From the NCBI RefSeq assembly GCF_014138045.1, contig NZ_JACGXA010000001.1:3209001-3273000 (forward strand): a DNA stretch of 64,000 nucleotides. Direction: 5' to 3'. Shown piece by piece: positions 53,849 through 62,245 of this stretch. Source of the DNA: Nocardioides ginsengisegetis. GTDB lineage: Bacteria > Actinomycetota > Actinomycetes > Propionibacteriales > Nocardioidaceae. The notes under the pieces are model-generated. The model was not told the origin of the DNA. It did not search any database and saw only the letters and a program-made list of their open reading frames with translations. Position 1 is the stretch's first letter. The number at the start of each line of letters is the position of its first letter. A program made the translations under genes and the position numbers.

Positions 53849-54586
53849 TCACGAGGCCCCGCTGATGTAGTGCGCGGCAATCCCCTCGGGGTCGTCGCGC
53901 AGGTCGGCGGCCTCACCGGACATCACCACCCGGCCGCGGCGCATCACCTGCACCCGGTCGGCGACTGCGAGCGCTTGACGGACGTGCTGTTCCACCAGAA
54001 CGACAGCGACGCCGTCGTCGGCGGCCAGGCGCACGGCGGCCAGAAGGCGCTCGACGACGAGCGGCGCCAGCCCGAGGGACAGCTCGTCGGCGAGCAGCAC
54101 GCGAGGCTGGCCGGCCAGTACCCGGCCCAGGGCCAGCATCTGCTGCTGCCCACCGGACAGCAGGCCGACCTTCTTGGTCAGGTGCTCCTCGAGCTCCGGG
54201 AAGAACTCGAGCGCCACCTCCGGGCGGCCCCGCCCGAGCTTGAGGTTCTGCCACCCGGTGAGCTGCATGAAGACGCAGCGCTCTTCGGTGAGGAACCCCA
54301 GCCCGCGGCGGGCGCGCTGGTGCAGCGACCGGCGCCGCCCGTCGCCGTGGAAGGAGACGGTGCCGGCGATGGGCGACACCTCGCCGGCCAGCGCCAGCAA
54401 CGTCGTGGACTTGCCCGCGCCGTTCGCACCCAGGAGGGCGACGATCTCGCCCGCCCGGACGTCGAGATCGAACTCGTGGACGGCAGGCGTCCCGCCATAC
54501 CCGGCGGTCAACCCGCGGGCCTCGATGACGAACTCGCCCGCCCGGGACGGCGTCTCCGCCGTCCCGGGGGTCACTGTCTGGGTCAT
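53849..54586 (-). CDS. LivF-type ABC ATPase
   Basis: 245 residues. Walker A GANGAGKST is near residue 54, the signature LLSGGQQQM near residue 142 and Walker B VLLADELSLGLAP near residue 161. The last matches the LivF/UrtE branch of ATPases. It supplies the second nucleotide-binding domain for the fused importer. It lies 5 bp after the binding-protein stop and 68 bp before the fusion gene, so all three are one operon. Confidence 0.93.
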   Translation of the reverse strand: MTQTVTPGTAETPSRAGEFVIEARGLTAGYGGTPAVHEFDLDVRAGEIVALLGANGAGKSTTLLALAGEVSPIAGTVSFHGDGRRRSLHQRARRGLGFLTEERCVFMQLTGWQNLKLGRGRPEVALEFFPELEEHLTKKVGLLSGGQQQMLALGRVLAGQPRVLLADELSLGLAPLVVERLLAAVRLAADDGVAVVLVEQHVRQALAVADRVQVMRRGRVVMSGEAADLRDDPEGIAAHYISGAS

Positions 54587-54591
54587 GCTGG

Positions 54592-55833
54592 CTACGAGGC
54601 TGGGGCGAGTGCGCCCCGGAGGTCGACGAGCTCGTCACCCTCGCGGACCAGCTTTCCGCCCTCGACCTTGATGTACATCGCCATGTAGTTGAAGACACGG
54701 TTCAGACCAGCGGCCGGGAACTCCGTCGCGAAGCTGAACGGCGGCGTGAAGCCCCCGGTGTCGACCGCCGTGGTGGCGTCGAGCGTCCCCTTGACGCCGG
54801 CCGCGCTGAAGTCCTCGGTCTTCTCCAGCAGTGTCGCAAAGGTGCGGTAGGCGACCCAGGTGTTCTGCATGACCGTGCCGCTCCAGCCCCCATTGGGGTC
54901 GTCGGCCAGGTCGCCGACCACCTTCTTGGCGTCATCCCAGATCGGGTCATCGGCCGGGGGGAAGCTCGACAGGGTCACCGTGCCCTCGACCGCGTCGCCG
55001 CCGTTATCCGTGACGAAGCTCGTGAGCGCGCCCGGCACCATGTAGTAGCGGGTCTTGGCTCCCAGGGACTTTGCCGCTGCGGCGATGCCGACGAACGCCT
55101 GCGGCGGGGTACTGATGACGGCGCAGTCGTAGTCGACCGTCTCCTGCGCGATGCTGCTGAAGTCGGTGGTGGTGGGCGGAATCTTGATAACGTGCGACGC
55201 CTCGGCACCTGCGTTGGCCAGACCGACGTCGACGAGCTGGGAGATCTCGCCTGCCGAGGGCAGGTCGTAGCCGACCGCCGCGACCGTTTTGCAGCCGTCG
55301 CCCGCGGCCCTGGCGCCGAGCTGAGCCAGGCCGAGCACGCCCCCCGTGAGCATGAAGCTGTTCTCGCTCGAGAGCTCGGCGGCAGAGAGCCCCGCAGGTC
55401 CGAACCACGGGATCCCGGCCTTCTCGAGGATCGGCAGCATCACGTCGCCGTTGGTGGTGAAGCCGCCCACGACCGCGGCCACGTCCTCGTCGACGGCCTG
55501 GCGGGCGCACGCCGCCGCCTTGTTGGGGTCGGCGCCATCGTTGCAGGTGATCAGCTTCAGCTCGTGGCCATTGAGGCCGCCGTGGTTGTTGATGTCAACG
55601 ACCGCGCCCTGGGCGATGTCGAGGACCGCCTTCGCGTTGAGCGTGTCGGTGTCGTAGACGGACCACGTCATCACGGTCACCGGGTCGCCCGTGAACTCGA
55701 TGTCGGAGCTCTGCGTGGGACCCTCGGAGCTGTCGTCGGAGTCGTCACTTCCCCCGCAGGCCGCGAGGCCGAGCAGCAGGGTCGCAGCGCTCACCGCGGC
55801 GAGCCCCCGGGCGCGGAACCGCGTGGTCGTCAT
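54592..55833 (-). CDS. Liv-type substrate-binding lipoprotein
   Basis: 413 residues from ATG 55833, preceded by GGGGGGAGGG. The lipobox LLGLAACGG places the lipid-modified Cys at residue 23, followed by an acidic linker and a type I periplasmic-binding fold (VTVMTWSVYDTDTLNAKAVL, NNHGGLNGHELKLITCNDGADPNKAAAC). It feeds the fused importer. The binding pocket residues do not identify the substrate. The start overlaps the stop of a small upstream frame (ATGA). Confidence 0.92.
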   Translation of the reverse strand: MTTTRFRARGLAAVSAATLLLGLAACGGSDDSDDSSEGPTQSSDIEFTGDPVTVMTWSVYDTDTLNAKAVLDIAQGAVVDINNHGGLNGHELKLITCNDGADPNKAAACARQAVDEDVAAVVGGFTTNGDVMLPILEKAGIPWFGPAGLSAAELSSENSFMLTGGVLGLAQLGARAAGDGCKTVAAVGYDLPSAGEISQLVDVGLANAGAEASHVIKIPPTTTDFSSIAQETVDYDCAVISTPPQAFVGIAAAAKSLGAKTRYYMVPGALTSFVTDNGGDAVEGTVTLSSFPPADDPIWDDAKKVVGDLADDPNGGWSGTVMQNTWVAYRTFATLLEKTEDFSAAGVKGTLDATTAVDTGGFTPPFSFATEFPAAGLNRVFNYMAMYIKVEGGKLVREGDELVDLRGALAPAS

Positions 55834-56054
55834 CGGTTCCCTCCCCCCAGCACGGCGCTCTGCAGCCAGGCCGTCTCCCAAGCCGATGTGGTGGCGGCCA
55901 CCCCGCCGACCAGAACGTGCCCCATTCGACGTTTCGTCGATGCGCGACGCGTGTTAGCCGCAAACTCACGTTGAGTCGGGCTGGGGACTGGCGACCCCTC
56001 GTACGCCGTCGCGGTGGCGGTGCTGCCTCCGCGGGCGATTACTGCTTCGGTCAT
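55830..56054 (-). CDS. small unknown protein coupled to the binding-protein gene
   Basis: 74 residues from ATG 56054. GGGGAGAGAG lies upstream and its stop overlaps the binding-protein start as ATGA, so the frame could act as a coupled leader or a real small protein. The middle (REFAANTRRASTKRRMG) is basic and the rest Ala/Thr/Gly-rich. No family recognised. ATTGAGTTCTC occurs at the start and again at 56122-56132. Confidence 0.4.
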   Translation of the reverse strand: MTEAVIARGGSTATATAYEGSPVPSPTQREFAANTRRASTKRRMGHVLVGGVAATTSAWETAWLQSAVLGGGNR

Positions 56055-56307
56055 TGAGTTCTCTCTCCCCTGAACTGGGTGGTCCGAGTCCACATGTGAA
56101 TGCAATTCCTCACAGAGGGTAATTGAGTTCTCACTCCGTGACTAGCAGAATCTTCGAATATGCGAGGCGCAAGGCCATCGCTCGCTGGATGGGAGGCATG
56201 CGGCCGCGTGTGGGATAGAGGCGAGCACACTCTCCGCCATCTCCTGCGCTGAGTCGTCACGTCATCGGGCGACGAGGACCTTGTCCTCGTCGCTCGGCGT
56301 GATGGGA

Positions 56308-57369
56308 CTACCGACCCGCCCGACGACGGGCGATCGAGGTGGACAGCGCGACGGCGACGATCAGCGCCGCGCCGTTGAAGGTGGGTTGGACCCAGTCGGC
56401 GGTTCCGGCCAGCACCAGTCCGTTGACGCTGACCGCCACGAACAGGACACCGAGCAGCGTGCCGAGCACGTTGAACGTGCCAGGCTTGATGGCGGTTGCA
56501 CCCAGGAAGGCCGCTGACAGGGCAGCCAATGTGTAGCCCGGGCCCACGGAGGGGTTCGCTGTCCCGGCGCGCGCGAGAAGGAGCACCCCCGCCACCCCCG
56601 AAAGACCTCCGGAGAGCACGAAGCTGGAGAGGACGTACCGATCGACTCGGAGCCCCACCAGCCGCGCCGACCCCGGGCTCACACCCACAGCCGTCAGCTG
56701 TCGCCCGTAGGGCGTCTGAGTCAGCAGATACCACACGCCCACGGCAATCACGGCCAGTGTGTAGACCGTTCGCGGCAGGCCGAGCCAGGTGCCCGACCCC
56801 AGTGCCGTGATGCTCTCCGGTATGCCGATGCTGATCACCAGGTTGGCGGTGTACAGCGAGACGAGGCCCGAGACCAGCGTCGCCGTACCGAGTGTCGCGA
56901 CGAGCGCATTGACTCCCAGCCGTGCGACGAGCACGCCGTTGAACAGCCCGACGCCGCATCCGGAGAAGATGCCGAGCGCGACGGCGAGAACAACCGGCAC
57001 GTCGTGCTCGGCCGCGGCACTCGCCGCCACGATCGACGACAGGCCCGCGATGGCGCCGACGGACAGGTCGAACTGACCGCACGTCAGCGGCAGGATCGAG
57101 GCCAGGGCGATGATCGCAACGACGGGCTCGTTGCCCAGGATGTTGCGGATGTTGGCAGCGCTCGGGAAGGTGTCGCTGGTGGGCTGGTAGACGCTGAAGA
57201 ACACGCACATCAGCGCGAACAGGAACACCAGGGCGTACTTCTCGAGAAGGGAGAGGAGCTGGGCCCGCCACGTGGGCGCGGGCGCATCTTGAGCCGGACG
57301 GCCAGCTGCCCCCGGCGAGGAGGCCGGACGTGATGGAGCAGCGGCCGCCTCGGTGGATTCGATCATCAT
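56308..57369 (-). CDS. ribose-type ABC permease
   Basis: 353 residues with about ten membrane helices. The N-terminal about 38 residues are a Pro/Ala-rich cytoplasmic tail. The RbsC-type motifs NILGNEPVVAIIALASILPL, GQFDLSVGAIAGLSS and GVNALVATLGTATLVSGL are clear, as is NPSVGPGYTLAALSAAFLGA in the second half. ATG 57369 overlaps the ATPase stop (ATGA). It forms a CUT2-type importer with the two genes upstream. The substrate might be a sugar, polyol or autoinducer-like molecule. Confidence 0.93.
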   Translation of the reverse strand: MMIESTEAAAAPSRPASSPGAAGRPAQDAPAPTWRAQLLSLLEKYALVFLFALMCVFFSVYQPTSDTFPSAANIRNILGNEPVVAIIALASILPLTCGQFDLSVGAIAGLSSIVAASAAAEHDVPVVLAVALGIFSGCGVGLFNGVLVARLGVNALVATLGTATLVSGLVSLYTANLVISIGIPESITALGSGTWLGLPRTVYTLAVIAVGVWYLLTQTPYGRQLTAVGVSPGSARLVGLRVDRYVLSSFVLSGGLSGVAGVLLLARAGTANPSVGPGYTLAALSAAFLGATAIKPGTFNVLGTLLGVLFVAVSVNGLVLAGTADWVQPTFNGAALIVAVALSTSIARRRAGR

Positions 57370-58919
57370 GCGGGGACCTCCGTGGTCAGGTAGGACAGCT
57401 CGGTGAGCCGATCGGCAGTGATATCGGGAGCGAGCAACTCGGCCACGAGACGGCCCTCCCGGAGGACCAAGACGCGATCCGCGACGTGGGCCATCTCCTC
57501 GAAGTCCGAGGTCACCAAGAGTACGGCGGTGCCGTGGTCGGCTGCGGCGCGTACGTGTGCGTAGATGTCGGCACGAGCGCCGACGTCGACGCCCTGGGTG
57601 GGTTCGTCGAGGAGCAGGACCGCCGGATCACGGCGCAGCCACCTGGCCAGCACGACCTTCTGCTGGTTGCCACCCGACAGGGTGCCGGCCGCCGGGGCGT
57701 CGCTGTCAGGCTTGACGCCGTAGGCCGCGATCAGCGCTCTGGCATCGGTGCGTTCGGCCTTGTGGCGAAGCCTCCCGCCGCGCCAGTAGGACCGGACCAC
57801 CGATGCGGAGAGGTTCTCCCGCACCGATAGGCTGGGGAACAGACCGTCCGCTCCGCGATCTTCCGGAACCAGCGCCAGACCAGCTTTCATGGCCTGCCGG
57901 GGGCTCCGCACCCTCAGCGCCCGACCCGCGAGGGTGACAGCACCGCTGGTGACAGGTAGGTCGCCGAACAGTGCGTGGAGCAGCTCGCTGCGTCCGGACC
58001 CGAGCAGTCCCGCGACGCCGAGCACCTCCCCCCGGTGCAGGTCGAGGTCGACCCCTCGAAGGGGCCCGACCGCTAGGCCGCGGACCGACATTGCGACGTC
58101 AGTCGCGACCTGCTTGCGCTGCTCGGGGAAGACCCTGTCTAGCGGCCGTCCCACGATCATCTCGACAAGCCCCACCTCAGTGAGACCCTCCACGTCACGT
58201 GAGCCGGCGACCTGTCCGTCACGGAGCACGGTCACGCGGTCCGCAAGGTCGATCACCTCGTCGAGGCGGTGGGTCACGTAGACGATCGTCTGCCCGGCCT
58301 CGGCATAGCGGCGCAGGGCCGCGAGCAGCACGTCCACCTCCCAAGCGGGTAGTGAAGCAGTCGGCTCGTCCAGAACGAGAACGCCATCGTGGGCACCTTC
58401 GCGATCCTGCAAAGCACGCGCGATCGCGATCATGACGCGATCGGCAGGTCTCAGGGCCGCCACCAGCGTGTCGGGCGCTGCGTGGATGTGGAAGCGCTCG
58501 AGGACCTCGAGGGTGCGCCGACGCATCGAGGCACGGTCGATCCGGCCCCCGCTCGAGGTGGGGAAGCCTCGTCCGATGGCGATGTTCTCGGCCACGGTCA
58601 ACCCAGGAAAGACCGCCGGATCCTGGTGGACGAAGTGAAGCCCGCGCCGTCTCGCCTCCTCGGCCGACCAGCGTTCCGCCGGCGTCGACACACCCCCGAC
58701 CGTGATGGTGCCACCGGGATCTGCCCGGTGCACGCCCGCCAGGAGCTTGATGAGTGTCGACTTGCCGGACCCGTTGCCGCCGAGGAGGGCGTGGACCTCG
58801 CCGCGCCCCACCTCGACCGACGCGCTGGACAGGACCGTGGTGGCGCCGAACGTCTTGCTGAGGTGGGAGACGTGCAGGACGGTGTCCTGCACGCCTCCCT
58901 GGCCACCGACAGTGGTCAA
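57366..58919 (-). CDS. ribose-type ABC ATPase (two ABC domains)
   Basis: About 517 residues from TTG 58919, which overlaps the upstream stop (TTGA); GTG 58892 is the alternative. Two ABC cassettes: the first has GGNGSGKST near residue 48, a diverged signature (RPADRVMIARAL region) and LDEPTASLP; the second has GLLGSGRSE, LSGGNQQKVVLARWL and LDEPTQGVDVG near residue 435. Only the first Walker A carries a normal Lys-Ser/Thr, as usual in RbsA/MglA proteins. It drives the permease encoded next. Confidence 0.92.
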   Translation of the reverse strand: MTTVGGQGGVQDTVLHVSHLSKTFGATTVLSSASVEVGRGEVHALLGGNGSGKSTLIKLLAGVHRADPGGTITVGGVSTPAERWSAEEARRRGLHFVHQDPAVFPGLTVAENIAIGRGFPTSSGGRIDRASMRRRTLEVLERFHIHAAPDTLVAALRPADRVMIAIARALQDREGAHDGVLVLDEPTASLPAWEVDVLLAALRRYAEAGQTIVYVTHRLDEVIDLADRVTVLRDGQVAGSRDVEGLTEVGLVEMIVGRPLDRVFPEQRKQVATDVAMSVRGLAVGPLRGVDLDLHRGEVLGVAGLLGSGRSELLHALFGDLPVTSGAVTLAGRALRVRSPRQAMKAGLALVPEDRGADGLFPSLSVRENLSASVVRSYWRGGRLRHKAERTDARALIAAYGVKPDSDAPAAGTLSGGNQQKVVLARWLRRDPAVLLLDEPTQGVDVGARADIYAHVRAAADHGTAVLLVTSDFEEMAHVADRVLVLREGRLVAELLAPDITADRLTELSYLTTEVPA

Positions 58920-60148
58920 GACAGACCCCAGATGCGGAGGTAGTTCGCCTCGTAGTCCTGAAGTGGCTTCCCATCGGCACCGATGTTGCCGTCGTAGAAC
59001 GTCGTCTCGGTCGGCATCGAGGGCGAGGACGCGTCGAGGGTCTGGTTGCCGATGCCGGCGTCGACCTGCGGTTCGCCCTGGAGAAGACGGTTCATGCCGT
59101 CGATGGCGGCCCATCCGACCCATCGCGCAGGGGCCCCAGCGATCATGTCCTGGCCCTTGCCCGCGCTGACCGCGGCGAGGTTGGCGGAGAGCCCCTCGTT
59201 TCCGGTGACGAGGAGGTCGGCGTCCCGACCCGAGGCGGTCACTGCCTGAGAGATCCCCAGGGTGAGCGCGGCGTCGTAGGGGCTGTACACGACGTTGGCG
59301 TCCGGATTCTGGGTGAGCGCCGCCTCGGCCTTGGCTTGGAGCTTGCCGGTCGCCAGGTCGGCAAGGGTGTAGGGCACCTTTGCCACGATCTCGCACCCGC
59401 CACAAGCCTCGATGCGCTGGTTGAAGCCCCGGTACAGGTGCTGGGTGACGAGCAGCTCGTCCTCGGTGAACTGGATGATCTTCGCCGCACCCTCGGTCTC
59501 GGCGATCACGTAGTCCGCCACGGACTTGGCCTGGACGTTCTCAACGCGCTGCATCCAGGTCTGACCATCTTCGAAAAGCAGCTCGGCATCGAAGAGCGGC
59601 TGGCCGCCCTCACCCAGCAACGGGTCGTCACAGTCAAAGGAGTAGAACGCGAAGATGGGGATACCCGCCGTCTTGGCCTCCTCCAGCGCGCCCTTGGCTG
59701 CGATGCAGTCGATAACGTCGAGGATGATGCCGTCAGCCTTGTCGGCGATGGCGGTGCGGATGCCCTGGGCGTAGACGTCCGGGGTGCCCTTGCCGTCAAA
59801 GACGGTCACGTCCCAGCCGATCGCCTCGCCGGCCTCCTTGGCGCCCGCAGCAGGTGCTGCGCAGCCCTCGCCAGCCTCAAGACACGAGATGACCCAGATG
59901 TTCTGATCGGCGAGCGGCTTTGGGCTGCTGTCGGGTAGAGCGCGGTCAGTTCCCTGGCGATTCCGTTCCAGCGCAGCCTTGGCCTCCTTCACCACATTGC
60001 TGTCAGTGGCGCCAACGCCTGAGGTGGCGCTTCCCTCCGAGCTGCCGCAGGCGGCAAGAAGAGCCAGACACGCCGCGGCAGACACCGCCGCAAGTCGTGA
60101 TCGAGAAGCCCGGGGCCCGCCAGCACTTCTGGCAGTTCTGAGAGTCAT
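58916..60148 (-). CDS. ribose-type substrate-binding lipoprotein
   Basis: 410 residues, ATG 60148, with AAGGAG six bases upstream. The lipobox LALLAACGS puts the lipid-modified Cys at residue 34, then a type I periplasmic-binding fold (IWVISCLEAGEGCAAPAAG, IILDVIDCIAAKGALEEAK, VVYSPYDAALTLGISQAV). Several extra cysteines (CLEAGEGC, IDC, FDCDD, CGGCE) are unusual for RbsB-like proteins and may form disulphides. The leader shared with the HDAC-like gene lies directly upstream, which suggests common induction. Confidence 0.92.
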   Translation of the reverse strand: MTLRTARSAGGPRASRSRLAAVSAAACLALLAACGSSEGSATSGVGATDSNVVKEAKAALERNRQGTDRALPDSSPKPLADQNIWVISCLEAGEGCAAPAAGAKEAGEAIGWDVTVFDGKGTPDVYAQGIRTAIADKADGIILDVIDCIAAKGALEEAKTAGIPIFAFYSFDCDDPLLGEGGQPLFDAELLFEDGQTWMQRVENVQAKSVADYVIAETEGAAKIIQFTEDELLVTQHLYRGFNQRIEACGGCEIVAKVPYTLADLATGKLQAKAEAALTQNPDANVVYSPYDAALTLGISQAVTASGRDADLLVTGNEGLSANLAAVSAGKGQDMIAGAPARWVGWAAIDGMNRLLQGEPQVDAGIGNQTLDASSPSMPTETTFYDGNIGADGKPLQDYEANYLRIWGLS

Positions 60149-60154
60149 GGTGCT

Positions 60155-60281
60155 CCTTAGTTCTCGGCCTCAGCCCGTCCCTGTGAAGCGGGCCACTTGC
60201 CGGTTTCGATGGTGGGACGAGCACGCTCAGGCCGGATACAGGAAGAGCGCAAACTTCTTCGGCGGACCCCTGCGGAATCCC
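60155..60281 (-). promoter_or_regulatory. conserved leader element, copy B (upstream of the ribose-type importer)
   Basis: The second copy of the element seen at 45061-45188. Its gene-proximal end lies 7 bp before the binding-protein ATG and includes GGGCTGAGGCCG. The identical core is CCTGTATCCGGCCTGA. The copies are inverted relative to each other in the DNA but each reads toward its own gene. Confidence 0.75.
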
Positions 60282-60752
60282 AGAGGGCCCTGGTGGCGGC
60301 GACCGCCGCGGAGGGCTACACGTCCTGCCGAGATCGCTCAACCGTCGCCGTGGCCAGCCCGTCGCCGACAGGCACGTTCGGCACGAGGAGCTGTCGCGCG
60401 ACTTCGTGCTGTCCGCCCTCGGCTGCAATCGCGTCGAGGCCGCCCAGCGTCGAGTCGTGGCTTCGTCGCGCTCGACCTTCTCTCCCTGGCACTGCGAGAC
60501 GGAGACGAGATCTACCCCGGCACACGGCTCCCAGGCAGGACACCTTCGGCGAGGGTCTGGATCGAGGAGGGGGGCGCGCCCGCGGCACGGACGTGCAGAG
60601 GAAGGGAACGCGGGTCCGTCCCGGCCTAGCTGTGATGCCCAGAGACGTTGGTCGAGATCGTGCGACGAGACGATCTGAGGACGTAGACGGGTGAAGACCT
60701 CCCGGTGTGGAGTGGAGCTACCTAGGAACCGCTCCACGACCAGGAGGCCTTC
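60282..60752 (+). other. 471-bp gap, possible decayed coding sequence
   Basis: Several short plus-strand stretches in different frames look protein-like (HEELSRDFVLSALGCNRVEA, then LDLLSLALRDGDEIYPGTRL), as if a gene had been broken by frameshifts. No start, ribosome site or recognised domain. The stretch lies between the importer operon and the IS481 remnant. Confidence 0.3.
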
Positions 60753-61755
60753 GGGTCCCACGCTACCCGTTGCAACGCTGCCCTGACCCCGCGCGCCCGG
60801 CTCAGGCTCGCGCATCTGATCGTCGATGCCGGTTGGCCGCCGGCGCGGGCCGCCGAGCGGTACGACGTGTCATGGAGGACCGCGAAGAAGTGGGCCGACC
60901 GCTACGAGGCCGAGGGCCCGGATGGGATGTTTGACCGCTCCTCGCGTCCACATCACCAGCCGAACCGCACCCCGGCTCCGGTGGTCCGCAAGACCGTGCA
61001 CCTGCGCTGGAAGCAGCGACTCGGTCCGGTCGAGAATGGCGACCGACTCGGGATGCCGTCCTCGACGGTTCACGCGGTCCTGGTCCGCTGCCGGCTCAAC
61101 CGACTCACCCACATCGACCGCGCGACCGGCGAGCCGATCCGCCGCTACGAGCACGAGCACCCCGGCGACCTGATCCACGTCGATGTCAAGAAGCTCGGCA
61201 AGGTCCCCGACGGCGGCTGCTGGCGCTACGTCGGCCGACAACAAGGCCTGAGGAACCGGGCCGCCACGCCGGACAAGCCACGCAGCCAACACCGCAACCC
61301 GCTGATCGGGACCTGCTAGCTGCACACCGTCATCGACGACCACTCCCGGGTCGCCTACGTCGAAGCCCGCGACGACGAGACCAAAGAGACCGCGGCCGCC
61401 GTGCTGCGCAACGCGGTCGCCTGGTTCGCCGTCCGTGGCGTCACCGTCCGGCGCTTTCTGTCCGACAACGGCAGCGGCTACAGCTCCAACCTCTGGCGCC
61501 AGACATGCACCGACCTGAACATCACCCCGAAGAAGACCCGGCCCTACCGCCCGCAGACCAACGGGAAGATCGAGCGCTTCCACCGCACCCTGGCCGGAGG
61601 ACTGGGCATTCAAGACGTTCTACAACTCCGAGTCAGCCCGACTCGCCGCTCTGACAGCATGGGTCCACGAGTACAACCACCACCGGCCCCACTCGGCAAT
61701 CGGGAAGGCCGCCCTCCTCACCAGGTTGGACACCCTATCTGGGCATCACACCTAG
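60753..61755 (+). pseudogene. IS481-family transposase, broken
   Basis: The full protein can be followed as LTPRARLRLAHLIVDAGWPP, then the HTH (AERYDVSWRTAKKWADRYEA), the DDE core (HTVIDDHSRVAYVE, FLSDNGSGYSSN, QTNGKIERFHRTLA) and the end (FYNSESARLAALTAWVHEYN). It is broken in three ways: the expected ATG is GGG at 60753, a Tyr codon is TAG at 61317-61319, and one extra G near 61600 shifts the frame in LAEDWAF. Terminal inverted repeats were not found. IS481 enzymes use a DDE mechanism; this copy should be dead. Confidence 0.88.
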
Positions 61756-62017
61756 CTCGGCCTGTGGTCGCCAGCCCTTCGCGAAGCGGCCACCGCTGCA
61801 CATTGCAGGCATGACTGATCGTCGCGAGGGTTGAAGGTCATGTCCCAGAAGATCGACCACTCGATAGCGACAAGACCGCAGAGGGTGCGAGCTTGACCGG
61901 CGCGGCGAGCATGATGCGGCCCGTAGGGACGCCACAGAAGTTCGGCTCCAGACCTGACTGTCACCCGGTGGCGAGCGGTGACGAGCATCATTTCAGCAGG
62001 CTTTCTAGGGGTCCAGG
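61756..62017 (+). other. gap after the IS481 remnant
   Basis: No gene was recognised. The right end of the insertion sequence should lie here, but no terminal inverted repeat matching the left side was found. Confidence 0.3.
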
Positions 62018-62164
62018 TCACGATGATCGACCCTTGCGCGCGATGATCTGCTCGATGGCGGCGCGCAGCACACTGAGCAGGTCGCCGACCACTCCGAACC
62101 CATCCTCGAACCTACGGTCGGCCGTGGCGTCCGGCACGTGCATCACGCAGACGTCTGGGTTCAC
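62018..62164 (-). CDS. small unknown protein with strong ribosome site
   Basis: 48 residues from GTG 62164. AAGGAG lies seven bases upstream, the strongest ribosome site in this part of the window. The chain ends in an amphipathic helix (VVGDLLSVLRAAIEQIIARK). It follows the acyl-CoA dehydrogenase gene by 81 bp in the same direction. No family recognised. Confidence 0.4.
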   Translation of the reverse strand: MNPDVCVMHVPDATADRRFEDGFGVVGDLLSVLRAAIEQIIARKGRSS

Positions 62165-62245
62165 GCTCGCTCTCCTTGCTGCTGATTCATCCGTCCGAGC
62201 GTGACCGCCGCAACGGGCGACGACCTCCGCAGCGGTGCGGTGCAC

